A stretch of 63,330 bases of DNA from Mycoplasma sp. CAG:877 (GCA_000433455.1 HF992499.1:193202-256531), one strand, 5' to 3'. Shown: positions 51,575-60,617, counted from the first letter of the stretch. Made by a program: numbers and translations. The notes: generated by a model from the sequence alone, not told the origin.

Positions 51575-52888
51575 ATGAAATATTATTGTATTGGTATAAA
51601 AGGAACAGGAATGTCAACCTTAGCTCAAATATTGAGTGATTTAGGAAATCAAGTATCAGGCTATGATGACGCTAGAGGTCATAAGTTTACTCAAGATGGA
51701 CTAGAAGAGCGAAACATTCCAATTTATTATGATGGCAATCATGAATTAGATAAAGATACAATCGTTACTTATAGTGTTGCTTTTAAAGAAGATCATCCAG
51801 AACTTCAAAGAGTAAAAAAACTAGGTTTAACCGTAAAAAAATATAATGAAATTATGGGTGATGTAATTGATATGTTTGAAACCATTGGAGTATCTGGAAC
51901 TCATGGTAAAACAACAACTTCATCCCTAATAAGACATTTCCTAGAGGAAACAGTAGGTTGCAATTACTTTATCGGTGCTGGTGATGGTTATGCTACAAAA
52001 GATAACAAGTACTATGTTGTTGAAAGTGATGAATTCAATCGTCATTTTACAGCTTATCATCCTACATACGCCGTTATAACAAACATTGAAAGAGAACATA
52101 TGGAGTGTTATAAAGATCTAGATGATATTAGAAATACTTTTGAAATATTTGCAAGACAAACAAAAAAACTAGTTGTAGCAAACGGTGATAATGAAGAAAT
52201 AAGAAAAATCAACTATGCAACTAAAGTATTATTTTATGGTTTTAATGAAAATAATGATGTTGTAATCAAAAATATGAATTTAACAGAAAAGTCTTCTGAA
52301 TTTGACTTATTTATTAACAATGAATTATATGGTCACTTTAATATTCCTCTATTTGGAAAACACATGGTAATGGATGCAACCGCAGCTATTATAATTGCCA
52401 AAGAACTAGGTCTAGAAAAAGACACAATCGAAAAGTTATTACAAACTTTCCATAATGCCAAAAGACGTTTTGAAGAACAAAGAGTAGGGGATAGTATTAT
52501 CATTGATGACTATGCTCATCATCCTACAGAAATAAAAGTAACTCTAGAAGCAGTTAAGCAAAAATACCCTAATAAACGTCTTGTAGTAGTTTTTGCTCCA
52601 AATACATATTCTAGAACAAAAGACTTTAAAAATGAGTTTATTGCTGCCTTTAAAGTAGCTGATAAAGCTTATCTAACAGAAATAGATTGTAATAGAGAAA
52701 AACAAGAAGATTATCCTGGTATAACTTCTCATATAATTACAGATAATTTAAAAGATAGTGAAATAGTATCAGTTGATACCATGGATAAACTAAAAAATGA
52801 AACTTCATCAGTAGTATGTTTCATGGGTTGTGCTTATGTAGATGGCTTAATATCTGCCTACAAAAAAGTAATAGAAAATAACAAATAA
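51575..52888 (+). CDS. murC: UDP-N-acetylmuramate--L-alanine ligase MurC
   Basis: This enzyme adds the first amino acid to the peptidoglycan stem peptide. The N-terminal Rossmann domain starts YYCIGIKGTGMSTLAQIL; the ATP loop is GVSGTHGKTTTSS (about 108-120). ESDEFNRHF, NIEREHMECY and the C-terminal DDYAHHPTEIKVTLEA and FAPNTYSRTKDF follow in MurC order. The length of 437 is normal. It stands alone, apart from any division/cell-wall cluster. AAGGAGTG lies before the ATG, and a terminator follows. Confidence 0.95.
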   Translation: MKYYCIGIKGTGMSTLAQILSDLGNQVSGYDDARGHKFTQDGLEERNIPIYYDGNHELDKDTIVTYSVAFKEDHPELQRVKKLGLTVKKYNEIMGDVIDMFETIGVSGTHGKTTTSSLIRHFLEETVGCNYFIGAGDGYATKDNKYYVVESDEFNRHFTAYHPTYAVITNIEREHMECYKDLDDIRNTFEIFARQTKKLVVANGDNEEIRKINYATKVLFYGFNENNDVVIKNMNLTEKSSEFDLFINNELYGHFNIPLFGKHMVMDATAAIIIAKELGLEKDTIEKLLQTFHNAKRRFEEQRVGDSIIIDDYAHHPTEIKVTLEAVKQKYPNKRLVVVFAPNTYSRTKDFKNEFIAAFKVADKAYLTEIDCNREKQEDYPGITSHIITDNLKDSEIVSVDTMDKLKNETSSVVCFMGCAYVDGLISAYKKVIENNK

Positions 52889-52916
52889 AAAGCTCGTTAT
52901 TAAAAACGAGTTTTTC
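52887..52916 (+). terminator. Intrinsic terminator of murC
   Basis: CTCGTT pairs with AACGAG, extended by A-T pairs with one bulge, and ends in T. Confidence 0.75.
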
Positions 52917-52925
52917 TTTACATAA

Positions 52926-53684
52926 TTATTTTTGTGTAGGTTTATCAGTCTGCCTACCAAGTTCATCTATATCACTTTTTGTATACATTCTATCAATATG
53001 ATGATCAGCAGTAACAGGAATATATCCCAATATATATTTAGGATTAACTTTTACATCATTTCCATCGCTTATATAAATCTTACTTGTATCAGCTAAATCC
53101 TCATCCGGAATTCTAATTATAATTGACCCAGATGAATTTTTATATGCATTTGCATACATTGCCTCTTTAATTACCGTACTATTATCTGGATAATAACTAA
53201 CAGTATCACTAAGTTTTTTCTCAGAAGCAACCATTCCACCCATATGTCCATCTATTCTTAAACCATTATTAAGTATGTCACTAATTGCCTCAACTGAAGT
53301 ATCGTGTTTAGTTCTATGTATTCCAACTAAAACATTTTCCTCAGACACAAGTTGTTCAAGTTCATCTCTAAGCATTGGAGAAATAGAACCATTAACTGGT
53401 CCTAAATATTCAAAACCAATAGTAGAAAAGCCTAAAGACTTTAATTTATCAAATCTCTTAGATATTTTATATTGATGAAGCTCTTTTTCTAAAAGTTCTC
53501 TATCTTCCTGTAGAGAATTATTAGCTCTTTTTAATTCTTTTAATGAACGTCTATTTAACTTATCAATTCCAATCTCATGAAATTCTCTTCCATCAGATTT
53601 AACATAATAATATCCCTTATCAGGACTAAACTTTCTCATTAAAAAGTCATCTTTAATATCAAATTTCTTATCAAATAAACCCAT
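52926..53684 (-). CDS. Unknown protein with coiled coil and ADP-ribosyltransferase-like C-terminal region
   Basis: Residues 40-75 are a charged coiled coil (LNRRSLKELKRANNSLQED region). From about 115 on, VLVGIHRTKHDTSVEAISDILNNGLRI, TVSYYPDNSTVIKEAMYANAYK and SIIIRIPDEDLAD follow, ending ILGYIPVTADHH. The order of His, Tyr and acidic residues recalls ART-fold proteins (H-Y-E type), but I cannot match the motifs with certainty. No signal peptide. No immunity or partner gene is obvious. It is on the minus strand between murC and tRNA-Glu. Confidence 0.5.
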   Translation of the reverse strand: MGLFDKKFDIKDDFLMRKFSPDKGYYYVKSDGREFHEIGIDKLNRRSLKELKRANNSLQEDRELLEKELHQYKISKRFDKLKSLGFSTIGFEYLGPVNGSISPMLRDELEQLVSEENVLVGIHRTKHDTSVEAISDILNNGLRIDGHMGGMVASEKKLSDTVSYYPDNSTVIKEAMYANAYKNSSGSIIIRIPDEDLADTSKIYISDGNDVKVNPKYILGYIPVTADHHIDRMYTKSDIDELGRQTDKPTQK

Positions 53685-53785
53685 ACAATCACCCTTAATA
53701 TTAGTATAAAGTATTTTATTTAAATAGTAAAGCTAACAACTTATACATTAGTATCACTCTAAACAAATAAAATATAAATCTACTA

Positions 53786-53814
53786 TTGTCAAAATAAATA
53801 TTCCATGCTAAAAT
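53786..53814 (+). promoter_or_regulatory. Promoter of tRNA-Glu
   Basis: TTGTCA (53786-53791), 17 nt, TAAAAT (53809-53814) with an upstream TG. It lies 33 nt before the tRNA. Confidence 0.7.
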
Positions 53815-53846
53815 ATTATTGTTCTAGAAAAAAGAACGAACTATAT

Positions 53847-53923
53847 GGCCTGTTGGTGAAGAGGCTTAACACATTGCCCTCTCAAGGCAACATTCACGGA
53901 TTCGAATTCCGTACAGGCTACCA
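53847..53923 (+). tRNA. tRNA-Glu (anticodon CTC), CCA encoded
   Basis: GGCCTGT pairs with ACAGGCT (acceptor stem, G-U at the end). The D arm is GTG...CAC. The anticodon stem is TTGCC/GGCAA with loop CTCTCAA, giving anticodon CUC (Glu, GAG codons). The T arm is ACGGA-TTCGAAT-TCCGT. It ends with discriminator A and an encoded CCA. A CUC tRNA-Glu in such an AT-rich genome supplements a UUC tRNA that should exist elsewhere. Confidence 0.92.
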
Positions 53924-53934
53924 TATTGTAAACT

Positions 53935-53958
53935 AAAAGTAGGATACTACTTTTTTTT
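53935..53958 (+). terminator. Intrinsic terminator of tRNA-Glu
   Basis: AAAAGTAG pairs perfectly with CTACTTTT around GATA and is followed by T-rich sequence. Confidence 0.8.
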
Positions 53959-53969
53959 ATTTTTCTCCA

Positions 53970-53998
53970 TTGACAAAAAGTCTAATAACGACTAAAAT
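53970..53998 (+). promoter_or_regulatory. Promoter of the marR-ABC operon
   Basis: TTGACA (53970-53975), 17 nt, TAAAAT (53993-53998). AGTC (53979-53982) and GACT (53989-53992) form a short inverted repeat in the spacer, where MarR could bind. The evidence for the operator is weak. Confidence 0.7.
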
Positions 53999-54042
53999 GA
54001 ATAAATGTAAGGCAGCTAACAATTATAGAAAGGAAGTAAAAA

Positions 54043-54507
54043 ATGTCTGATATAAATGTTTTATATGAAATAAAATCTTTAGAAAAAGAAATTGTTCGTG
54101 CATTTATCAATAATAAAGATATTACTATTCCAGAAAACATTTTTCCATCTCCCACACAATTTCAAATAATAGAGTGCATTATTGAAAATAAAAACCAGGA
54201 AATAAATCAGAAAGACTTAGAAAAGCATCTAAATCTAAGTCGAGCAACCATTTCTGGAGTATTACAAACGATGGAGAAAAAAAATCTCATCAAAAGAGTA
54301 ACTAATAGAGAAGATGTAAGAACTAAAAAAATTATTCTAAATGAAAAAACTAAAGAAATTTTTGAAAAAAAGCGTAAAACAATTGAACATACTGAAAAAA
54401 AACTAATAAAAAATATTTCTGAAGAAGATTTAGAAACATTTTTAAAAGTATTAAATATAATGAAAGAAAATATAAAAAAGGAAGAAGGTAAAGACAAAAT
54501 ATGTTAA
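54043..54507 (+). CDS. MarR-family regulator
   Basis: The 154-residue winged-helix protein has NQKDLEKHLNLSRATISGVLQTMEKKNLIKRV (about 63-94, recognition helix) and the wing region REDVRTKKIILN. The C-terminal dimer helices are rich in Lys and Glu. It overlaps the exporter gene by 7 bp and should repress the operon until a ligand appears. AAAGGAAG lies before the ATG. Confidence 0.88.
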   Translation: MSDINVLYEIKSLEKEIVRAFINNKDITIPENIFPSPTQFQIIECIIENKNQEINQKDLEKHLNLSRATISGVLQTMEKKNLIKRVTNREDVRTKKIILNEKTKEIFEKKRKTIEHTEKKLIKNISEEDLETFLKVLNIMKENIKKEEGKDKIC

Positions 54508-56261
54508 AACTACTGAAAAAATTTAAAAAGAAAGAATGGTTCTTATCATTTATCGCCTTACTACTAATAATTGTCGAAGTATGGCTTGAATTAAAAATGC
54601 CTGACTACATGTCAGAAATAACAAAACTCGTTCAAACAGAAGGCAGTAAAATGGCTGACATTATAACAAACGGTAGCTGGATGATAGGTTGTGCTCTAGG
54701 TAGCTTAACAGCCGCTATAATAGTAGGATATATCGTTGCTAATGTAGCCTCATCATTTTCTATGGACTTAAGAAAAGACCTCTTTAATAAAGTAGAAAGT
54801 CTTTCCATGAATGAGATTAAACAATTTAAAACTAACAGTTTAATTACTAGAACAACAAATGATATAACTCAAATAGAAATGGTAATAAGTATGGGACTTC
54901 AATTATTATTAAAAGCCCCAATAACAGCAGGATGGGCTATCTTAAAAATACTAAACAAGAGTTGGCAATGGAGTGTTTCTACTGCCGTAGCTGTAGTTAT
55001 ATTACTATCAGTAATTGGAATGCTAACAATAATTGTCATGCCAAAGTTTAAAATAGTTCAAAAATTAATTGATAAAATCAATGGTGTAACAAGAGAAAAC
55101 TTAACTGGTATTAGAGTAGTACGTGCTTTTAATGCAGAAAAGTATCAAGAAGATAAATTTGAAGAAGTTAATAACAAACTAACAAACCAGCAATTATTTA
55201 ATCAAACAATGTTTGCTATTTTATCTCCTGTAATGTACTTAGTAATGAATGGTCTAGCCCTAGCAATCTACTTTATTGGTGCTTCACTAATTAATAATGC
55301 CCTAATGGCTAATAAAATAGTTTTATTTGGAGATATGGTAGTCTTTTCATCATACTCAATGCAAGTAATAATGTCATTCCTTATGCTAGCAATGATTTTC
55401 ATGATGATGCCAAGAGCCCAAGTATCAGCTGAACGTATCAATGAAGTTTTAGAAAAAGATAGTTCTATAAAAGAAGGAACTTTTGATAATATTGATACTA
55501 AAGAGAAAGGTACAGTAGAATTTAGAGATGTTTCTTTCAAATACCCAGATGCTGAAGAGTATTTATTAAAAAATATTTCATTTAAAGTAAATAAAGGTGA
55601 AACAATAGCCTTTATAGGTTCAACCGGTTCAGGTAAATCAACTCTAATAAACCTAGTACCAAGATTTTATGATGCTACTGAAGGAGAAGTTCTAGTAGAT
55701 GGTATTAATGTAAAAGAATATAAAGAGGAAATTCTAAATAATAAATTAGGATACATTCCTCAAAAAGCTGTAATCTTTAGTGGTAGTGTAAATTTCAATG
55801 TTTCTTATGGCGAAAATGGTAAGAAAAAGACTAAAAAAGATATTGAAGAAGCTATCAGAGTAGCTCAAGCTAAAGAATTTGTCGAGAAAATGGATAAAGG
55901 TTACAACACTCATCTAGCTCAAGGCGGAACAAATGTCTCAGGTGGTCAAAAACAACGTCTAGCAATAGCCCGTGCCATCGCCAGACGTCCAGAAATCTAC
56001 ATCTTTGATGACTCATTCTCAGCGCTAGATTATAAAACAGATTCCGTTTTAAGAAAAGAATTAAAAAAATATACTAAAGATGCTACTTGTCTAATAGTTG
56101 CTCAACGTATTGGAACAATAATGAATGCCGATAAAATTGTAGTCTTAGACAATGGTCACTGTGTAGGAATAGGTACACACAAAGAATTATTAAAAACATG
56201 TGAAGTATATAAACAAATTGCTTTATCTCAATTATCAAAGGAGGAACTAGAAAATGAATAA
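54501..56261 (+). CDS. Heterodimeric ABC exporter, BmrC-like half
   Basis: Six helices (about 15-310) and an ATPase domain (about 330-586) make a standard half-transporter. Walker A GSTGSGKST and signature VSGGQKQR are normal, but the catalytic Glu after Walker B is Asp (FDDSFS) and the switch His is Gln (VAQRIG). This subunit therefore provides a degenerate Walker site and an intact signature, as in BmrC/LmrC/TM287 halves. It pairs with the next gene, which overlaps by 8 bp. Substrates are often drugs or peptides. Confidence 0.9.
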   Translation: MLKLLKKFKKKEWFLSFIALLLIIVEVWLELKMPDYMSEITKLVQTEGSKMADIITNGSWMIGCALGSLTAAIIVGYIVANVASSFSMDLRKDLFNKVESLSMNEIKQFKTNSLITRTTNDITQIEMVISMGLQLLLKAPITAGWAILKILNKSWQWSVSTAVAVVILLSVIGMLTIIVMPKFKIVQKLIDKINGVTRENLTGIRVVRAFNAEKYQEDKFEEVNNKLTNQQLFNQTMFAILSPVMYLVMNGLALAIYFIGASLINNALMANKIVLFGDMVVFSSYSMQVIMSFLMLAMIFMMMPRAQVSAERINEVLEKDSSIKEGTFDNIDTKEKGTVEFRDVSFKYPDAEEYLLKNISFKVNKGETIAFIGSTGSGKSTLINLVPRFYDATEGEVLVDGINVKEYKEEILNNKLGYIPQKAVIFSGSVNFNVSYGENGKKKTKKDIEEAIRVAQAKEFVEKMDKGYNTHLAQGGTNVSGGQKQRLAIARAIARRPEIYIFDDSFSALDYKTDSVLRKELKKYTKDATCLIVAQRIGTIMNADKIVVLDNGHCVGIGTHKELLKTCEVYKQIALSQLSKEELENE

Positions 56262-58617
56262 CGAAGAACATACAGAAAAAGAATCTAGAAGACATGGTCC
56301 TCCAGGAATGCATGGTGGAATGGAAAAACCCAAAAATCTAAAAAAAGCTATTAAAAGACTAACTCAAGGCTTAAAAGATTTCAAGCTTCTAATTCTAGTA
56401 TCCCTAATTCTAGCAGCAGCAGGTTCAATTCTTGCTATATTTACTCCAAATATAATAAAGGATCTAACAGATGAAATTTCTAAAGGACTAGTTGTAAATA
56501 GTAAAAACTTAGAATTAGTAACAAAAGAAATAACAACAAACTTCTCTTCAAACGAAGAACAACAAAGAATTCAAGAAATATTAAATATTAATCTTTCAAA
56601 TGAAACAGTAATAACTATAATGCAAGATAGTAATATTTCTCAAACAGATAAAAAAGCCTTTCAAGACTATTTAACAAGTATTAACAAAAATCAAGAAGAA
56701 GCCCTAAAAAATCTAACTACACTACCTAATTCTATATTAGAAATAGTCTTAAAAGATTCAACATACCAAGAAAAAACCATTTCAACACGAGAAAAAATAG
56801 ATCTATTAAACTCGCTAAAAGACAATAAAATAAATATTAGTGAAAATCTTCAAAATATATTATTAAAAGATATAACTATAAAAAATCAAAAAATAACTAG
56901 TAAAGAACAAATACAATATCTAAGTTTAATGTCTAGTCTTCAAAATAAAAAAGATATTGATGCAACCACTCTATATAAAAAGATAGATAAGATGCCTTTA
57001 TCAATAAAAAAACTAATAGAACCAAACATGAACTTAGAAAAGATTAAGAATATTACTATTTTATTAGTAATTCTTTACGTTGTTAGTGCAATATTTACTT
57101 ATTTTGAATCAATTACTATGACTCAAGCTGCTAATAGATTTGCTAAAAAATTACGTAGTAGCATTTCAACTAAAATTAATAAATTACCATTAAAGTACTT
57201 TGATCAACATGCAACTGGTGACATCCTATCTAGAGTTACAAATGATATTGATACTATTGCTCAAGCTATGAACCAATCTCTTTCTACTTTAGTAAGTGCT
57301 GCAACTCTTTTAATAGGAACAGTAGTAATGATGTTTATAACAAACTGGATTCTAGCTCTAACAGCAATATTTTCAAGTTTATTTGGTTTCATCTTTATGG
57401 CCATAGTACTTGGAAAATCTCAAAAGTACTTTACAGCTCGTCAAAAAGAACTTGGTAATTTAAATGGTCATATTGAAGAAATATATTCTGGACTAAATGT
57501 TGTAAAAACATACAATGGAGTAGAGGAGTCTAATAAAAAGTTTGACGAATTAAATAAAAAGTTATATGACGCCAATAGAAAAAGTCAATTCCTATCAGGC
57601 TTAATGCCTCCAATGATGCAATTTATTGGAAACTTTGGCTATGTAGCAGTTTGTATAGTAGGAGCAGTTTTAACTATGAACAATACAATCAGTTTCGGTG
57701 TTATTATTGCTTTCATTACATATGTTAGATTATTCTCATCACCATTATCACAATTAGCTCAAGCTATGACACAAGTCCAAACAACAGCAGCTGCTAGTGA
57801 AAGAGTTTATGAGTTCATTGATGAAGCTGAAATGAGTAGTGAAAAAGAACTTACAAAGAAACTAAATAAAAACAAAGTAAAAGGTAACATTGAATTTAAA
57901 CATGTATCTTTCAAGTATGATGGTAATGATAAACCAACTATAAAAGACTTTAGTGCTCAAGCTAAAAATGGCCAAAAAATAGCGATAGTTGGTCCAACAG
58001 GTGCCGGTAAAACTACTATGGTTAACTTATTAATGAAGTTCTATGAAATAAACTCTGGTGACATACTAATTGATGGTACATCTATCAAAGAATTAACTAG
58101 AGAAAACATCCATAATCTATTTACAATGGTCTTGCAAGATACTTGGTTATTTAGTGGTACAATAAAAGAAAACATAGTCTATAACCATAAAAACGTTTCT
58201 GATGAAAGAGTAAAAGAAGTATGTGAAACAATTGGTCTAGATCATTTTATTAAAACACTTCCTAATGGCTATGACTCTAATTTAGAAGATAACGAAAGTA
58301 TCTCTGCTGGACAAAAACAATTATTAACAATTGCTCGTGGTATGATTGAAGATGCACCTTTCTTAATCCTAGACGAAGCTACATCAAATGTTGATACTAG
58401 AACTGAAGAGTTAGTTCAAAAAGCCATGGATAAATTAACCGAAGGGAAAACAAGTTTTATTATTGCTCACCGTCTATCTACTATTAAAAATGCTGACTTA
58501 ATTCTAGTAATGAATGAAGGAGATATAATAGAACAAGGTAATCACGATGAGTTAATTAAAAAGAATGGTTTCTATGCTACTTTATATAACTCTCAATTTG
58601 ATCAAAATGCAAATTAA
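56254..58617 (+). CDS. Heterodimeric ABC exporter, BmrD-like half with a large extracellular domain
   Basis: TM1 (about 41-63) is followed by some 190 residues outside the membrane (about 65-260) before TM2 (about 268-290). The remaining helices end near 520, then comes the ATPase (about 540-787). Walker A GPTGAGKTT, Walker B LILDEATSNVD (catalytic Glu kept) and switch IIAHRLST are intact. The signature is degenerate (ISAGQKQLL). This is the catalytic half, as in BmrD/TM288. The extra extracellular domain is larger than I expect from BmrD, whose length is about 670. GGAGGAAC precedes the ATG. Confidence 0.9.
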   Translation: MNNEEHTEKESRRHGPPGMHGGMEKPKNLKKAIKRLTQGLKDFKLLILVSLILAAAGSILAIFTPNIIKDLTDEISKGLVVNSKNLELVTKEITTNFSSNEEQQRIQEILNINLSNETVITIMQDSNISQTDKKAFQDYLTSINKNQEEALKNLTTLPNSILEIVLKDSTYQEKTISTREKIDLLNSLKDNKINISENLQNILLKDITIKNQKITSKEQIQYLSLMSSLQNKKDIDATTLYKKIDKMPLSIKKLIEPNMNLEKIKNITILLVILYVVSAIFTYFESITMTQAANRFAKKLRSSISTKINKLPLKYFDQHATGDILSRVTNDIDTIAQAMNQSLSTLVSAATLLIGTVVMMFITNWILALTAIFSSLFGFIFMAIVLGKSQKYFTARQKELGNLNGHIEEIYSGLNVVKTYNGVEESNKKFDELNKKLYDANRKSQFLSGLMPPMMQFIGNFGYVAVCIVGAVLTMNNTISFGVIIAFITYVRLFSSPLSQLAQAMTQVQTTAAASERVYEFIDEAEMSSEKELTKKLNKNKVKGNIEFKHVSFKYDGNDKPTIKDFSAQAKNGQKIAIVGPTGAGKTTMVNLLMKFYEINSGDILIDGTSIKELTRENIHNLFTMVLQDTWLFSGTIKENIVYNHKNVSDERVKEVCETIGLDHFIKTLPNGYDSNLEDNESISAGQKQLLTIARGMIEDAPFLILDEATSNVDTRTEELVQKAMDKLTEGKTSFIIAHRLSTIKNADLILVMNEGDIIEQGNHDELIKKNGFYATLYNSQFDQNAN

Positions 58618-58621
58618 AAAT

Positions 58622-58656
58622 AAAGTGTCTAATCTCTGACGATAGACACTTTTTTA
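58622..58656 (+). terminator. Intrinsic terminator of the marR-ABC operon
   Basis: AAAGTGTCT pairs perfectly with AGACACTTT over a 13-nt loop and is followed by T. Confidence 0.8.
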
Positions 58657-58685
58657 TTGTAAAAAAAGAAATTATATATTAAAAT
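58657..58685 (+). promoter_or_regulatory. Likely promoter for the 58705 gene
   Basis: TTGTAA (58657-58662), 17 nt, TAAAAT (58680-58685), overlapping the end of the terminator. It lies 19 nt before the ATG. Confidence 0.5.
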
Positions 58686-58704
58686 TAAATAGTAAGGTTG
58701 GTGT

Positions 58705-59487
58705 ATGATAATGGAAAAAAATACCACACAAAAGCAAACTAAATTGACTGAATATGGTAAAGGTTCAGTAGGAATAATATTTCTTCTTTTAGTCATTTCT
58801 GGCTTTTGTTTTTATACATATTATGAGTACATTCTTCATCAAAATGAAATAACTAGATTAAAAGATGAATGTACACCAGTTTCTACTACTAGTGGTGAGA
58901 AAAAACTTGATTTAAATTCAACTATTGTCCAAGACTTATATAGTAAAGTAGTAACTAATATTAAAGAAGATACTGCAAATCCAACTTTTAATGATTCCAT
59001 AAAAATGTACCTAGCTTATAGACAACTTTCTCATGACAAAATATATAATTCTAACTGTAATCAGTTTAATGATACAGCTATGCCACTATTTACTTGTCTA
59101 GACACCGAAGAAATAACTCCAACAGCATTTAAAGAAGAAAGTTTAAAAATTGAATACAAAAAATTATTTGGAGAACAAGCTAATTTTCAAAATGCCAATA
59201 TCCAACTTGGTAGAACTTGTCTAGGAGGATACCAATACATTGCTAGTCGAGGAGAATACGTCTCAGGTTACTGTGCCCAAGCTCCAACTACAAGTTACTA
59301 TGTTGAAAAAGAACTTGAAAAAGCCATCTCTAAAGAATCAACAATCTATTTATACGAAAAAGTAAAATATCTAGGTAGTGAAGGTCAAAAACTACCAGAA
59401 GAGTTACTATCAGGAACATATAAATATACATTTAAACTAGATACAAATTATAATTATGTATTACTAAGTAAAGAATTAGAACAATAG
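58705..59487 (+). CDS. Membrane-anchored extracytoplasmic protein, unknown
   Basis: One helix (about 23-42, GIIFLLLVISGFCFYTYY) and an outside domain of about 215 residues with several cysteines (DECTPVS, SNCNQF, FTCLD, RTCLGGY, GYCAQA), enough for two disulfides. I do not recognise a family. The start is uncertain: ATG 58705 or 58711, both near AAGG/GGTG. It precedes the glyoxalase-II-like gene by 16 nt. Confidence 0.55.
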   Translation: MIMEKNTTQKQTKLTEYGKGSVGIIFLLLVISGFCFYTYYEYILHQNEITRLKDECTPVSTTSGEKKLDLNSTIVQDLYSKVVTNIKEDTANPTFNDSIKMYLAYRQLSHDKIYNSNCNQFNDTAMPLFTCLDTEEITPTAFKEESLKIEYKKLFGEQANFQNANIQLGRTCLGGYQYIASRGEYVSGYCAQAPTTSYYVEKELEKAISKESTIYLYEKVKYLGSEGQKLPEELLSGTYKYTFKLDTNYNYVLLSKELEQ

Positions 59488-59503
59488 AAATAAGGTGAAA
59501 ATT

Positions 59504-60028
59504 ATGGAAATAAAAAAAGTAATAACAGGAGTATTAGATGAGAATTGTTATGTATTAATTAAAAATAATACTGCAATCATTATAGATCCAGGAGATGACT
59601 ATTTAGACATTAAAGAAGCAATTGGTGAAAATAAAGTTTTAGCAGTCTTAATAACTCATTCTCATTTTGATCACATCGGAGCTTTAAGAAACTTCTTAAC
59701 AAAACGCTCTATAAAAATATTCAAAAAAAGTAGTCTAGAAGAAAAAGAATATACTATTGGAGATTTTAAATTTAAATGTATTTATACTCCAGGTCATTCT
59801 AAAGACTCTGTAAGTTTCTTCTTTGAAGAAAATAATTGTATGTTTGTAGGAGACTTTATCTTTAAAGAATCAATTGGTAGAACAGACTTACCTGGTGGAG
59901 ACAATAACGATATGAAAGAAAGTCTTAATAAACTACTAGCATTTAACGAAAGTATAACTCTATATCCAGGACATGATGATGAGACTACTCTAAAATATGA
60001 AAAAGAACACAATCCATACTTAAAATAG
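59504..60028 (+). CDS. Metallo-beta-lactamase-fold hydrolase (glyoxalase II/YcbL-like)
   Basis: The metal site is THSHFDHIG (about 51-59), then TPGHSKDSVSFF (about 90-101), GDFIFKESIGRTDLPGG (about 112-128) and YPGHDDET near the end, the arrangement of glyoxalase II-like thioesterases. It is cytosolic. Start ATG 59504 follows AAGGTG; the GTG at 59495 lies inside that site. It could hydrolyse a thioester such as an acyl-bacillithiol analogue, but the substrate is unknown. Confidence 0.85.
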   Translation: MEIKKVITGVLDENCYVLIKNNTAIIIDPGDDYLDIKEAIGENKVLAVLITHSHFDHIGALRNFLTKRSIKIFKKSSLEEKEYTIGDFKFKCIYTPGHSKDSVSFFFEENNCMFVGDFIFKESIGRTDLPGGDNNDMKESLNKLLAFNESITLYPGHDDETTLKYEKEHNPYLK

Positions 60029-60050
60029 AAAGATATTCTTTCTTTTTTTC
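60027..60050 (+). terminator. Intrinsic terminator
   Basis: GAAAGA pairs with TCTTTC around a 3-nt loop and is followed by T-rich sequence. Confidence 0.6.
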
Positions 60051-60095
60051 TTATCTTATGTTATTATACTAAGTCAAGAAAAGGGAAGGGATAAT

Positions 60096-60398
60096 ATGAA
60101 AGTATGGACAAAAGTACGTCTAAAAGACCAAAATAAAAAAATAGAATTAGTAAGTAGATCACTAACCAATTATTTATATGCTTACGGTCCAGCAGCCGAA
60201 GTAAAAGAAAAATACAATATATCTGAAAATGACTATGCAAAAATGAGTCAATATACAGCTAATCGTATTTCTGGAATCTTACTACTATATCTAGCAAAAG
60301 ACTATAAAAGGATAAATGATATTGCTAATAAATATAATTTAAATAATGAAGTAATAAAAAATATTTATCCCGAAATAGAAGGATATATATCAAAATAA
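60096..60398 (+). CDS. Small protein of unknown function, 100 residues
   Basis: I do not recognise the family. The protein is alpha-helical with no membrane segment. The segment SLTNYLYAYGPAAEVKEKYNISENDY (about 22-47) and the C-terminal ANKYNLNNEVIKNIYPEI look like short helical repeats, reminiscent of sigma-factor-like or DNA-binding helices, without a clear match. A good GGGAAGGGA site precedes the ATG. Confidence 0.5.
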   Translation: MKVWTKVRLKDQNKKIELVSRSLTNYLYAYGPAAEVKEKYNISENDYAKMSQYTANRISGILLLYLAKDYKRINDIANKYNLNNEVIKNIYPEIEGYISK

Positions 60399-60427
60399 AA
60401 AGTCATCAACCGATGACTTTATTTTTT
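60396..60427. terminator. Bidirectional terminator
   Basis: AAAGTCATC pairs perfectly with GATGACTTT around AACC, with T to the right and A to the left. It serves the 60096 gene and the short minus-strand gene. Confidence 0.75.
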
Positions 60428-60512
60428 ATAGGTAAAATAAAACACTAAGAAAACCAATTAACATAGCTAAAACTAAAATAATTGATACAACTTTAACAAC
60501 TTTTTTATTCAT
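60426..60512 (-). CDS. 28-residue membrane peptide, Prli42/DUF4044-like
   Basis: The frame starts ATG 60512 on the minus strand, 5 nt after GAGGTGG, and codes 28 residues: a basic head (NKKVVKVV), then one hydrophobic helix to the end. The size, the NKKxxKxV start and single helix resemble Prli42-type stressosome anchors of Firmicutes and DUF4044 proteins. It has an excellent ribosome site and a terminator that fits its end, so I regard it as real. The function assignment is tentative. Confidence 0.55.
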   Translation of the reverse strand: MNKKVVKVVSIILVLAMLIGFLSVLFYL

Positions 60513-60617
60513 AGTATCCACCTCACTATTAATTATAAATTATTTGTCATAAAAAGTAAAACATATTTTCACATACAACACTCTAATAACTAATATATTT
60601 AACTGAGGATGATAATA

